From the NCBI GenBank assembly GCA_963575745.1, contig CAUYUJ010014620.1, forward strand, positions 305,006 to 369,005: DNA of 64,000 nt, given 5' to 3'. A program made the position numbers and the translations under genes. Shown here one piece after another: positions 1 to 9,344 of the stretch. Position 1 is the first letter of the stretch. The number at the start of each line of letters is the position of its first letter. The notes under the pieces were generated by a model. The model saw only the letters and a program-made list of their open reading frames with translations. It was not told the DNA's origin and searched no databases. This DNA is from Prorocentrum cordatum (taxonomy: Eukaryota > Sar > Dinophyceae > Prorocentrales > Prorocentraceae).

Positions 1-218
1 GCTGCTCTTGTGCTGGCCAGAGGGAAGCAATGCTGCGCTGTAGTCTGGCGCGCCGTGGTATGATTAGCTACAGGACGGTGTGACGCACTTCGACATGCAA
101 TGCCTCAATGACGTGCGCACGGTGGTGTATACCACACACGGTTCGAGCGTAGCGGAGCAGAAGTAACAACGCCAGCAGCAAGAGTATACCGTGAAATGTG
201 TGTGCACAATCCCCTGCA
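1..218. other. Left edge, nothing recognised
   Basis: No repeat or coding signal that I could support. An open frame crosses it on the minus strand, but it overlaps the PPR fragment in a different frame and has no coding-like composition. Confidence 0.3.
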
Positions 219-470
219 TCAAAATACATGTTTTACGTCGGGCTCCAGCTCCACCTCCCGCAACTGGATGAGCAGAGACAGCGCAGGCCTCCACTGCCCG
301 CCTTGCTCGCACGCGCTGATCCCAGCAACGTAGCTCGAAAGGTCTGGCTCCAGTCGAATCTCCCACAGCTCGCCCAGCAGAAGTAACGCCCGCTGCCACT
401 GCCCAACTTTCTTGCACGCACTAATCCCAGCGGTGCAGCTGACAAGGGATGGCCCATGGAATCCACGTCC
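219..470 (-). pseudogene. PPR fragment, two units
   Basis: Two consecutive 35-residue pentatricopeptide-repeat-like units are read on the minus strand from about 446 to 222. The first contains CTAGISACKKVGQWQRAL and ends RLEPD; the second contains YVAGISACEQGGQWRPAL and ends ELEPD, followed by a few unrelated residues and a stop. PPR proteins are organelle RNA-binding proteins with long arrays of such 35-residue helical hairpins, so two units is far below a functional length. Upstream the frame runs without stop into a triplet array and the 78-bp minisatellite, which is probably fortuitous. It may be an exon of a larger gene or a dispersed remnant; I favour the latter because the same unit recurs across the window with the same borders. 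Confidence 0.6.
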
Positions 471-547
471 ACGACAGCACGTCGGCGCGGTCCCCATGGC
501 TTTTCCTAACCATCCTGTGGTGCTGGGCCCTCGTTTTGAAGAGACGG

Positions 548-670
548 TCCCCGCGTTCCCTCCTTCCTTCCTCCTCTCCCTCCTCCTCCTCCTCCTCATC
601 CTCCTCCTCCTCCTCCTCCTCCTCATCCTCAGCCTCCTCGTCCTCGTCCTCCTCCTCCCTCCCCCTCCTC
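548..670. repeat. TCC/CTC microsatellite
   Basis: An imperfect pyrimidine triplet array (TCC/CTC) with TTCC interruptions at its left end. It produces open frames on both strands (poly-Ser/Leu and poly-Glu/Arg) that should not be taken as protein. Confidence 0.9.
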
Positions 671-715
671 CTATCCCTTGCCTCTGCCCTCCGCATGTCC
701 ACCGTTTCGGCACAC

Positions 716-2060
716 CCTCACACCTTTCGTGGCCCCATAAGGAGCTCCACCAAAGGGCCCAGTGGCACCGCCCGCATGCGTCAGCCACCACCGAGTACAG
801 CGCTTCGCGGCCCAATGGGGAGCTCCAACGAATGTCCCAGTGGCACCGCCCGCATGCGTCAGCCAACACCGAGTACAGCGCTTCGCGGCCCCATGGGGGG
901 CCCCATCGAATGCCCCAGTGGCACCGCCCGCATGCGTCAGCCACCACCCAGTACAGCGTTTCGTGGGCCCACAAGGAGCTCCTCCGAAGGTCCCAGTGGC
1001 ACCGCCCGCATGCGTCAGCCACCACCCAGAACAGCGTTTAGTGGCCCCACAGAGAACTCCACCGATGGTCCCAGTGGCACCGCCCGCATGCGTCAGCCAC
1101 CACCCAGCACAGCGCTTCGTGGCCCATAAGGGGGCTCAACCGAAGACCCCAGTGGCACCGCCCGCATGCGTCAGCCACCACCCAGTACAACGCTTCGTGG
1201 CCCATAAGGGGGCTCCACCGAAGGCCCCAGTGGCACCGCCCGCATGCGTCAGCCACCACCCAGTACAGCGTTTCGTGGGCCCACAAGGAGCTCCTCCAAA
1301 GGTCCCAGTGGCACCGCCCGCATGCGTCAGACACCACCCGGAACAGCGTTTAGTGGCCCCACAGAGAACTCCACCGATGGTCCCAGTGGCACCGCCCGCA
1401 TGCGTCAGCCACCACCCAACACAGAGTTTCGTGGCCCCGTAGGGAGCTCAACCAAAGGCCCCAGTGGCACCGTCCTCATGCGTCGTCCACCACCCAGTAC
1501 TGGAGTTCGCGGCTCCATTGATTGGAAGCTCCACCAAGCCCGAGTGGCACCGCCCGCAAGCGTCCCCCCCACCTCGTACAGCGTTTCGTGGCCCCGTAGG
1601 GAGCTCCAGTGGTCCACCCGCATGTTTCCCCCCACCCAGTACAGCATTTCGTGGGCCCACAAGGAGCTCCACCGAAGGCCCCAGTGGCACCGCCCGCATG
1701 CGTCCCCCTCTGCCAATACATCTTTTCGTGGCCCCATAGGGAGCTCCTCCGAAGGCCCCAGTGGCACCACCCGCATGCGTCGGCCACCACCCAGTACAGC
1801 GTTTCGTGGCCCCGTAAGGAGCTCCACAGAAAGACCCCAAGTGGCACCGGCCGCATGCGTCTCCCTCAACCAGTACAGCTCTTCGTGGCCTCATCGGGAG
1901 CTCCAGCGAAGGGCACCGCCCGCATGCGTCCGCCACCACCCAGTACAGCATTTCGTGGCCCAGAGGGAGCCCCACCGAAGGCCCAGTGGCACCGCCCGCA
2001 TGCGTCTCCCCCACCCATTACGGCACGTCCCTCACGAGCTTCGTGGCTCCACAGGAAGAT
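716..2060. repeat. 78-bp minisatellite with higher-order pattern
   Basis: About seventeen tandem units. The conserved core AGTGGCACCGCCCGCATGCG recurs at exactly 78-bp steps (762, 840, 918, 996, 1074, 1152, 1230, 1308, 1386, 1464), then decays to about 2000. Because 78 is 26 codons and the unit lacks stops in several frames, long open frames appear on both strands; the minus frame repeats ADACGRCHW every 26 residues. Units are not equivalent: a variant ending in CGATGGTCCC lies in the units ending near 1072 and near 1384, 312 bp or four units apart, and the variant before it repeats at the same distance, so the array grew by four-unit blocks. I treat it as satellite DNA, not a gene. Confidence 0.9.
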
Positions 2061-2128
2061 CCACCGAAAGCGGCACCCACAGCGCGTTACTCACAACTAC
2101 ATACGGTTGGGTCCTTCGCCAGGATAAT
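2061..2128 (+). repeat. Terminal module of the 78-bp minisatellite
   Basis: The sequence at the right end of the array, including GGTTGGGTCCTTCGCCAGGA, is found again in reverse orientation at 45265-45310 next to a second stretch of the same minisatellite. The two encode RYSQLHTVGSFARI and RYSQLHLVGSFARI in matching frames, so the similarity is not chance. It marks the boundary of a repeat family larger than the 78-bp unit. Confidence 0.75.
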
Positions 2129-2149
2129 TTGTCCGCCCGTGGCCGTTTG

Positions 2150-2440
2150 CCAGTGCTTGCTGCCGCTGGCTGTCGCTGCCTGCTTCTGACTGTGGCCAGC
2201 TGTTGATCGCTGCTGCTTGCTGCTGACTGATACTGATAGCTGCTGGTTGCTGCTGCTTGCCTGTGCTTGCTGTTGCACGCCGATGCCTGTTGCTGCCGTT
2301 TGCTTCGGCTCGCTGCTGCCAGCTCATCCTGGCTGCTGCTGACAGCTCTGCTGCTGCTGGCCGTGATGCTGCGAACTACTGCCTGCTGCGCTGCGGCCGG
2401 CTGTGTCGATGCTGCCGGCTCTGCCACAGTAGGAGCCCGA
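2150..2440. repeat. Degenerate TGC/CTG-rich tract
   Basis: Low-complexity DNA dominated by TGCTGC, TGCTTGC and CTGCTGG words on the plus strand, with little adenine. The same composition forms 11480-12990, 29050-29345, 30660-31200 and 33950-34080. Confidence 0.75.
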
Positions 2441-2564
2441 CCGGAAGAAACCTTCCACACAGGAAACCCAACCCTGAGACCCTGGAACGTCCACGAATTG
2501 CTGGTGTGGCAACGTCACGCATTCCATAGCAACGTCATCGAAACCCAAGAAGCCCAAGGCACCC

Positions 2565-2671
2565 AGGAGGAGGAGGAGGAGGAGGAGGAGGAGGAGGAGG
2601 AGGAGGAGAGGAGGAGGAGGAGGAGGAGGAGGAGGAGGAGGAGGAGGAGGAACAGGAGGAGGAGGAGGAAC
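2565..2671. repeat. GGA microsatellite
   Basis: A purine triplet array (GGA)n with AGA and AAC interruptions on the plus strand. Confidence 0.9.
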
Positions 2672-2689
2672 TCCTGGCCCTGCTGCCGG

Positions 2690-3010
2690 CAGCTTCAGGG
2701 TCCCTGGATACCCCTGGAAATCCTCGGGGCCTCCCGGGCCTTCTCGGAGCCTCCCGGTCTGGCCCAGGGCCCCCCTGCGGCCAGTTCGGGGCTCCGCGGG
2801 CGGCTCTGCGGGCCTCCGGGGCCGTCTTGGCGCGGCTAGGGGCACTCCACGGGCTTCCTCGGGCCGTCCTAGCGCCCTCTGGGGGTCGCTTCAATCTGTC
2901 TCGGGGCTCTCCTGAGGTGCCTTGGGGCCTCTCCAGGGGCACTCGGAGGGGTACCGGGGCCGTCCAGGGGCTGTCCTGGGTCCACTCGGGAACCTCTCCA
3001 GCGATGCCTG
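2690..3010. repeat. Degenerate GGGCC/CTTGG-type repeat
   Basis: Irregular repetition of words such as GGGGCCTC, GGGCCGTC and CTCGGGGC on the plus strand. The same degenerate family, which reads as PRRPKTAPRGP-like peptide on the minus strand, occupies much of 7660-8180, 29680-30330, 34600-35240 and 36590-39790, and appears in opposite orientation at 51090-55480. Confidence 0.6.
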
Positions 3011-3090
3011 CTGCATCGCGGCGACCACGAGGCTCTCGAAAGAGACGTCTGCCCCCCCAACGCGAGCAGTTGAGCAGGGACCCCGGCATC

Positions 3091-3233
3091 TAGTCCTACC
3101 ACGAAATGTTCTGAGAACCCAAAAGAAGTTCGAAGAAACAGTGATAAAACAAGACAGACTCAGCCAGCGATGTTCTACGAACATTTCGTGAAAACCACAA
3201 AAGATTATTAGAACCTTGTTTGGTAGGGCTATA
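3091..3233. mobile_element. Small TIR element, family F6, copy 1
   Basis: About 143 bp bounded by inverted termini TAGTCCTACCA and TGGTAGGGCTA. A second copy lies at 5445-5599, and the similarity extends into both flanks (GAGCAGGGACC on the left, TTCGCCACTGCTTGAAA on the right), so the repeated block is nearer 200 bp. The interior holds further inverted pieces (ACGAAATGTTCT and AGAACATTTCGT-like). No coding capacity; a non-autonomous element or a dispersed fold-back repeat. A target duplication could not be defined. Confidence 0.6.
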
Positions 3234-3270
3234 CAAGCAAGGACGTTTCGCCACTGCTTGAAAATTATGC

Positions 3271-4130
3271 CCGAGACCTGCCAACCGTCTGAGCCAAAAC
3301 GGGCCCCCGCAAAGCGCCCGGCCGGCCCTCCCTTGGGAGGCCCGAGCGCGATGCCCCGCACATCGTGGCGGCCATGGGGTTTTAAGAGGCGCGTCTACTT
3401 TCGGCGGCAAGCGACCAGTGTTCCAGCACACGGCACAATATGGGACGCACAAAGACGTACTAGTACTGTACGTTCTCCTTGGAGGCGCGCGTCCGACCCA
3501 AACCTATAGTATACCCATCTTGTAGTGCATAATTTCCCGAGCGGTGTGGCCAGAAAACGCCCGCCACGGCGCACATAACCTGTCTCGGTGCGCGCATCGC
3601 CCCCGGGGGGGTCACGCACATATAGTAGAAGTATTATGGGGCGACGCCGACAATATGTTGCCTGTGGTTTGTGAATGAGCCTGGCCTCCCTGGAGGGCCT
3701 CCTGGCCCTCCCGCTGATGTCTCGATGGTCTTGTGGGGGTTCCTATGGCGCCTCTGCTCGGGGATGTCTTCGGGACTGCCTTTGGTGCCCCTTGTCGATG
3801 GCGAGCGAGAGAGAAGGTGAGAAGGACAGGGCCTTCTCGGAAGGCGGCGGGACTTCTCAGAAACTCTCGCTCCTGCTGAAAAGCTCCAGGCACAAAACAC
3901 CTCAAAGGCCCGAGGACCCCCGAGCCTTCTGAGCAGGCCCACCACTTCTCAATTCCCCCCCTGGCTCGCCGCCGACACCTTCCCAAACGTGTGTTCGACC
4001 TGCGAATTCCCACCATTCTGGGCGAGAGAAGACCGTGGTCGTCGCGTTCTGAAAAGATCTGGCGCCTCTCCCCACACGTGTTTTCTTCCAGAAAGGCCCC
4101 ACTAATCTAGGCCTCTCTTTCTCTTTGTTT
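3271..4130. other. Unassigned segment
   Basis: Mixed sequence without a clear repeat or a coding block that I could defend. Open frames exist on both strands but without consistent third-position bias. Confidence 0.35.
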
Positions 4131-4136
4131 CTATCT

Positions 4137-4137
4137 A

Positions 4138-4168
<31 letters not shown>

Positions 4169-4400
4169 GGTGCCTCTCAAGACCTCTCCCTTGGTGCCCC
4201 TCGTGCGCCCGCTCCACCTCTTGGAGCATCCTGAGCCGTCGACAGGAGGAGGAGGAGGAGGAGGAGGAGGAGGAGGAGGAGGAGAAGGAGGAGGAGGGGG
4301 AGGAGGAGGAGGGGGACGAGGAGGAGGAGGAGGAGGAGGAGGAGGAGGAGGAGGAAGAGGAGGAGGAGGAGGAGGAGGAGGAGGAGGAGGAGGAGGAGTG
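4137..4400. repeat. CT run followed by GGA microsatellite
   Basis: A (CT)n run at about 4137-4165, then a 165-bp (GGA)n array from about 4232 with GGGGA and GAC interruptions. Frames across it give poly-Gly, poly-Glu and poly-Pro artefacts. Confidence 0.9.
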
Positions 4401-4551
4401 GAAAACAACATACACATACAATTCGGAGGCCCGCACGAGCTTCTCGGGTCGGCGCTGGGTTCGCGCCGCAGGGCACCGCCAGAGGGGGGCCCAGCGCCGG
4501 CCCGAGGGATGCGCGCACACCTCCGAGGCTGCACGCTCATGTAATTTGAGT

Positions 4552-4580
4552 GTACCCCAGATTTCGTAATAAAGGGAGGG
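4552..4580 (+). repeat. Solo arm of family F5
   Basis: CAGATTTCGTAATAAAGGGA and its neighbours repeat the left arm of the fold-back element at 4755-4944, 203 bp away and in the same orientation. Confidence 0.65.
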
Positions 4581-4754
4581 GCGCCGATCCGCGGCGGCCC
4601 CGAAGCTCCGCCGCTGGCTCTCTGCTGGGGCACGCTCTGGCCAAAAAATCTTGGAAGGGCACCCGGCGGCGGCGACGGGGAGCCTCTCCCCGAGGTCCGG
4701 ACAGGACGAGGCGCGCCCGGAGACCTCGAGCCTCTGTGCTCGTGGCGATGCCTT

Positions 4755-4944
4755 GGGTACTCCAGATTTCGTAATAAAGGGAGGGGGGTCTCATTTCGGG
4801 GGTGGTCTCTTCCAGGCTATCTTGGAGGGCCTGGGGGGGGTCTGGGGACGATGTTTCGGAAGGTTCCCCCACGGGGGAGGCCTGAAATGGCTTGTCTTGG
4901 AGGGTCCAGACCCCCTCCCTTTCATTACGAAACCTGGAGTAACC
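4755..4944. mobile_element. Fold-back TIR element, family F5
   Basis: 190 bp with about 35-bp inverted arms. The left arm contains ACTCCAGATTTCGTAATAAA then GGGAGGGGGGTCT; the right arm is its reverse complement with a few changes. No open frame of interest inside. A third arm copy is at 4552-4580. Consistent with a MITE-like element; flanks give no clear target duplication. Confidence 0.65.
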
Positions 4945-5284
4945 AAGAGAGCACCCTTCAAGCCTTTGGGAGGGGAGCTAAGTCAGGAGGGCAAAAACCA
5001 TCAGGGACAGGGGCTCTTTTTCCTGCAGACGTCACAAACCAAACCGCCCACATGCCTTATCCCTGCTGCACAGATGGGAACATCAGTGAGGCCACGCCTT
5101 CACTGCGTTATTAGGGTCACGGGTTCCTTTTTCCCCGATGATCATTGTTTCTTCCCCTACTCTTGGAGGCTGATATTCAACCATATTGCGAGCGTTTTCT
5201 TATTAAGATCTACTCCATGGGGGCGGGGGGAGGAAGGAGGGGGGCCCGCGCCGATCGCCAAAGCAATGAATCAAAAGACGACCA

Positions 5285-5380
5285 CCTTCGGGGGCGCAGG
5301 AGGAGGAGGAGGAAGAAGAAAAAGAAGAAGAAGCAGAAGCAGAAGCATAAGCAGAAGAAGAAGAATAATAAGAAGAATTG
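5285..5380. repeat. GGA/GAA purine tract
   Basis: Plus-strand purine-rich array, GGA grading into GAA and GCAGAA words. Confidence 0.8.
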
Positions 5381-5632
5381 AGCAGGGACCGACCGACCCG
5401 GCATTCCTATAGTCCTACCACGAAATGCTCTTAGAACCCAGCCCTATAGTCCTACCACGAAATGTTCTAAGAACAAAAAACAATGTTCTTATAACATAAA
5501 CCCGATGTGATAAACAAGACAGTCCCAGTCAGAAGTGTTCTAGGAACATTTCACGAAAGCCACAAAAAGGTTATTAGACAATTGCTTGGCAGGGCTATAA
5601 GCGAGCCAGGACGATTCGCCACTGCTTGAAAG
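5380..5632. mobile_element. TIR element F6, copy 2 with partial extra copy
   Basis: The core at 5445-5599 (155 bp) is bounded by TATAGTCCTACCA and TGGCAGGGCTATA. It is preceded by a truncated left end (5409-5440) repeating TAGTCCTACCACGAAATG. Flanking similarity to copy 1 extends on both sides, to about 5380 and 5632. Confidence 0.6.
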
Positions 5633-5950
5633 AGGAGGAGGAGGAGAAGGAGGAGCAGAAAACGATCAAAAGACGATCACCTTCTGGGGCGCAGGAGGAG
5701 GAGGAGGAGGAGGAGGAGGAGGAGGAGGAGGAGGAGGAGGAGGAGAGAGAGAGAGAGAGAGAGCGGCGTAGGGGGGCGGAGCAGTGCATTCAGCCGCAAG
5801 ACTGGGCCCCCGCCGTCGCCGCTCAGAGCGGCACCTTCATCGTGATCACGGCGCCACGCACGCCGATCACCTTGCCGAAGAGGAGGAGGAGAAGGAGGAA
5901 GAAGAAGAAGAAGAAGCAGAAGCAGGAGCAGAAGAAGAGGAGGAGCAGAA
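5626..5950. repeat. GGA/GA/GAA microsatellites
   Basis: Three purine arrays: a short GGA run near 5632, (GGA)n running into (GA)n at 5693-5762, and GGA/GAA at 5878-5945. The intervening sequence is GC-rich and unassigned. Confidence 0.85.
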
Positions 5951-6093
5951 AACGCTCACCTCCTGGGGCGCCCGAAGCCACACCCGCGGCCGACCCGCGG
6001 CGGCCCAACACTCCGCACCCCGCACCCGGCGCGCCCAAGCTCGACCGGCGCGGCCCGGGCGCGGCCGCCCGGGCGGCGCCCCGGCCGGGCCGC

Positions 6094-6129
6094 GGAAGCA
6101 GCAGAGCTCGTGTCGGGCGACGGCGGGAC
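6094..6129 (+). repeat. Left copy of 36-bp direct repeat
   Basis: A 36-bp sequence containing CTCGTGTCGGGCGACGGCGG; its partner is at 6450-6485 with one mismatch. The two copies bracket a TCC array and the fold-back element F1. Confidence 0.8.
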
Positions 6130-6133
6130 GGGG

Positions 6134-6275
6134 TCTCCTCCTCCTCCTCCTCCTCCTCCTCCTCCTCCTCCTCCTCCTCCTCCTCCTCATCCTCCTCCCC
6201 CCCCTCCCCCGCCGCCTCCTCCTCCTCCCCCGCCGCCTCCTCCTCCTCCTCCTCCTCCACCTCCTCCTCCGCGAC
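6134..6275. repeat. TCC microsatellite
   Basis: A (TCC)n array with CCCC and GCC interruptions, lying between the two copies of the 36-bp direct repeat. Confidence 0.9.
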
Positions 6276-6293
6276 ACCCCCCTTCCCCTCGTG

Positions 6294-6447
6294 AGGGGGC
6301 CGCATGCGAAAACCTACCCCTACCCCCCACGACTTCTGAGGGGGAGGATGAGGTTCCCTTCGCTCGGGAGCTCCCGAGCGACGTGAGCCCCACCCTCCCC
6401 CCTCAGAAATCGTTGGGGGTAGGGGTGGGGTTCGCATGTGGCCCCCT
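6294..6447. mobile_element. Fold-back TIR element, family F1, copy 1
   Basis: A 154-bp near-complete palindrome centred at 6370/6371 on CGCTCGGGAGCTCCCGAGCG. The arms carry CATGCGAAAACCTACCCCTA on the left and its diverged complement on the right. Copy 2 is at 32158-32310 with the same length and layout. It ends 2 bp before the right copy of the 36-bp direct repeat. It has no room for a transposase, so it is non-autonomous. Confidence 0.8.
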
Positions 6448-6449
6448 AT

Positions 6450-6485
6450 GGAAGCAGCAGAACTCGTGTCGGGCGACGGCGGGAC
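6450..6485 (+). repeat. Right copy of 36-bp direct repeat
   Basis: Partner of 6094-6129 with one mismatch, 356 bp downstream. Confidence 0.8.
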
Positions 6486-6520
6486 TGGGTTCAGTGGAGC
6501 CTGTTTTGGTGATCTGGTTG

Positions 6521-6713
6521 TCGGAAGCTGGGCGAGGGCTGCTAAAACCGTGGCTGCTAAAACGGCCCTCCCGGAAGGAGAAATCATTTCTCCTTCCGGG
6601 AATGAGGCGCGGCACGCGAAACAGTCAACGGGCTCTTCCCGGAAAGACGAAGACAACTTCCCAGAGGTCGATTTTAGCAGCCACGGATTTTGCAGCCCTT
6701 GCCCGGCTTCCGA
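6521..6713. mobile_element. Fold-back element, family F4
   Basis: Inverted arms of about 43 bp: the left (6521-6563) contains GGGCTGCTAAAACCGTGGCT, the right (6671-6713) is its complement with four or five changes. The interior contains a perfect 15-bp palindrome at 6569-6601 (TCCCGGAAGGAGAAA and its complement). Translations of both strands give the same peptide start SEAGxGLxxPWLLK, a direct sign of the inverted symmetry. Single copy in this window. Confidence 0.7.
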
Positions 6714-6960
6714 GTTTGGGGGTCCCACAATCGTGTGGTGACAGGTCGTGCGGTGGCCTCGGAACCCCAAGAGACCTCACCGCACGGTGCGTCACCGCAC
6801 GGTTTGGGGACCCTGGAGGCCCCTGTCGCCCGAGACGTCCTCGGAGAACGACCCGAGTCCCAAAACCGTACGGTGACCCCGAACCCCCACCGACTCACCA
6901 CACGGTGTGGTCACCACTCCGTTTGGGGGCCCCCGAATCGGGGACGCCCCCACCCCGTCC
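6714..6960. repeat. Degenerate CACCGCACGG-type repeat
   Basis: Irregular recurrence of GTCACCGCACGG, CACACGGTGTGGTCACC and GTTTGGGG words, partly in inverted order, every 25-40 bp. Confidence 0.5.
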
Positions 6961-7033
6961 CATTTCACTAACAGGAATTGCCGTCACCCGAAAATGCACC
7001 AACTACGGCAGACCTGGTTTAGCGATCGAATCG

Positions 7034-7034
<1 letters not shown>

Positions 7035-7069
<35 letters not shown>

Positions 7070-7075
7070 ATATGT
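7035..7075. repeat. TA/TG dinucleotide repeat
   Basis: (TA)n followed by (TG)n on the plus strand. Confidence 0.9.
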
Positions 7076-7404
7076 GGGGCTTCGGGACCCGATCACTAAC
7101 CGGCTCCCCTTCACCGGGGTCCTGGCTATACCCAGTCATGTCGCACGCTTGGCTGCCGGCATCGTGGACGACAGACGGGCTGCTGAGACAAGGAGCGCTA
7201 CAGGGAACGAGGCGTGCAGGAGCCCTAGAAGGAACGAGGCTACAAAGAACGCTACAAGGAACGCTACAAGGAACCCTTTTGGGCCCCCAGAGTGCTCGCG
7301 TGAACAAGAAACGCTAGAGAAGCAGCAATGGAAGAATCCGAGGAAACTCGAGCTCCGTTTCCGAACCCAAACTGCTCCTTGCCTTTTATCGTCCTGGCTG
7401 TAAA

Positions 7405-7528
7405 TATGAGGTATATGACGTTGGGCTTCACCTTCACCTCCCGCATCTCGATGAGCAGAGCCAAAGCCCGCTGCCACTTCTCGCCATTCTCGCAAGCTCT
7501 GAGCCCAGCGCTGTAGCTGACTAATGCG
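7405..7528 (-). pseudogene. PPR fragment, one unit
   Basis: One PPR unit on the minus strand containing YSAGLRACENGEKWQRAL and ending VKVKPNVIY. It begins right after the bases TTAGTCAG, as most fragments here do, and coding similarity stops just after the PNVI border. One unit cannot form an RNA-binding array. Confidence 0.55.
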
Positions 7529-7659
7529 AGCCTGTGCTTCGCTTAGTCCTGAACAGTCGGACATGCTTACGTAGCAGAACAGCAGGCGGCCTCATGGACG
7601 TTGGGTCTCTGCACTGACCGTGTTGGTATCATACTCTGCACAGGCTCCACGGGCTCTGC

Positions 7660-8180
7660 ACAGATCAGGACCGTGGGATGCTCTCAGGGCTAGCTTGGGC
7701 CCGCTTGGGCTCACTTAGGGTCCTCGTGGGCCCTCTTAGGGCTACATAGGCGTCACTCGGGGCTTCTGTCTCGCAATGTTGGAGGCGTGGGGACGGTCTG
7801 GGGAGCTCTTGGAGCGGCCTTAGACCATGGAAACGCCTCGGGGCTGGCTTGGAGGCCAGGCAGAGCAGGCCTGGGCCATCTTGGGAGGGCCGGGGCCCTC
7901 TCGAGACCTCTGAGGCGCCTCTCCGGCGCCGGGGGGAAGCTGTGGAGCCCGTCTCGAAACTCTCCTGTGAGGGAACGTGGCGGGTCGCGAGAGATAGTGA
8001 ACACACCATTGGATGTGCACGTTGTTGCGCGTCGTGGAAGGTCTCCGCGGATCGCCTTGGGGCATAATAAAAATGTCTGAAGGCAACTTGTAAACCTCGG
8101 GCATCCAGGAGCCGTCTTTGACGTCTGTCGGGGACGTCTGTCGGGGCATCTCAGAATCCCCTCGCTGAGAACTTGGATCA
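7660..8180. repeat. Degenerate GGGCC/CTTGG-type repeat
   Basis: Irregular repetition of GGGCCCTCTTAGGGC, CTTGGAGG and CATCTTGGGAGGGCC words on the plus strand, fading near 7950. No exon-like block seen. Confidence 0.5.
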
Positions 8181-8301
8181 CCCCAGGCGCCTCCCAAAGA
8201 TGCCTTCGGCGCGCTCAAATGCCCCTGGGACCGCCTGGGGACAGGCCAGACCCGATACGACCCCCATCGGGAGAAGGTACTGCTCGCCATTTGCGGGCTA
8301 C

Positions 8302-8418
8302 CTATATGACATCGGGCTTCACCTTGACCTCCCACATCTCGCTGAGAAGCACCAGAGCCCGCTGCCACTGCTCGCCCGTCTCGCACGCACTAATCCCAGC
8401 GTTGTAGCTTACCAGGGT
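8302..8418 (-). pseudogene. PPR fragment, one unit
   Basis: A well-preserved unit containing YNAGISACETGEQWQRAL and ending VKVKPDVI immediately before a stop. Upstream (to 8631) the frame stays open but has no PPR signature. Same borders as the other fragments. Confidence 0.6.
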
Positions 8419-8420
8419 GC

Positions 8421-9298
8421 ACACGTAGATGCACTTCACGGCAGGCAGATGGAGCGGGTATCTAGGAGACCTGCTTCCAAAGGAGTGGACGGCCCTAGGA
8501 ACGCAAAGGAGAAAAGCCCGCGAATTACGCAATGTTGCCAGACTTCCTAGGGATAGCAGTCGCACTCGAAAGCCTGTCACTGTTCCTCCTCCTGGGTTGT
8601 GGTTTGATCCTGTCCCTCTCCGCTCCTCCATTTTGCCTTCTGGGCCTTCTCATGCCCCCACTTCGTATGTTCCTCTAAGCCCCCTGCATGTTTCCAAACC
8701 GAAGTGACATTCGACGATGACGTGCATCGGTATCTGCTAGAGTGGGTGCGTGTGCGCGCGCGTAAAATGTTGAGCGCGTTGGGGCTCGCGGGAGGAGTGA
8801 AGATGAAAGGGGGAGGATGTAGGATATGGAGGAAAAGCAGGAGAAAGAGAATGGAAAGAGGAACGATTATTCAGATATCTGTTCGGACCCATTTTCAGGG
8901 CCTGTGGGAAATCGTTGAGGCGTCGCCTGGGGGAGTCCAGGGCCAGGGCTCTGCGGAAGCCCTCCTGAGGCCTCTCTGGCAGAATGTGGCGCATATTGTA
9001 GCGGTTTGGGGAAGTGTGTTTCCAGGGTGGCTCCAGCTCACAGACGATGATTCAAGGTATCTTCCAGCATACCTCCAAGAGGCCCAACGAAAGCCACATA
9101 CCGACTCGAATTGTCTCGGAACCCCATGAGAACCCCCACAAGAGGCAAACATCCTTCGGAAACCAATCGAAAAAAACACTTGGTCGGTTACGTCTCGCCT
9201 TTTTGCGTCCGATGGTCCAATGATGGCCCAACAGAAGCAAAATAAGGGCCCAATAGGCCCCCCGTAAGGCGCCAAAAACGGCCCAAAGGAGGACCCCT
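8421..9298. other. Unassigned segment
   Basis: Relatively AT-balanced DNA. A 141-codon plus-strand frame near 8704-9129 has mixed third-position use and no recognisable domain, so it is not called. Confidence 0.35.
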
Positions 9299-9337
9299 CC
9301 CCCTCCAACTTATGGCGGCGGTGGCGGAAAACAGGCC
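9299..9337 (-). repeat. Solo arm of fold-back family F2
   Basis: Thirty-nine bases matching one arm of the element at 31459-31600, with three T-to-C changes in the GGTGGTGG part. The match continues into the CATCA that follows the element there. Confidence 0.75.
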
Positions 9338-9344
9338 CATCAGA

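Noticed and set aside
219-1025. A 268-codon protein joining the 78-bp repeat, an acidic/basic run and PPR units
   Set aside because: Only the last 75 residues are recognisable; the rest is satellite and microsatellite that happens to stay open.
3285-3315. CTGAGCCAAAACGG resembling the complement of the dinoflagellate spliced leader
   Set aside because: Only about 12 of 16 positions match and the rest of the 22-nt leader is absent; likely chance.
2324-6770. Many long open frames with poly-Pro, poly-Glu, poly-Ser or poly-Arg runs
   Set aside because: They run through GGA/TCC triplet arrays, which are open in several frames on both strands; no domain or codon signal outside the arrays.
8704-9129. 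141-codon plus-strand frame
   Set aside because: Mixed third-position use, non-ATG start in the reading, no domain; it would also be the only plus-strand gene.
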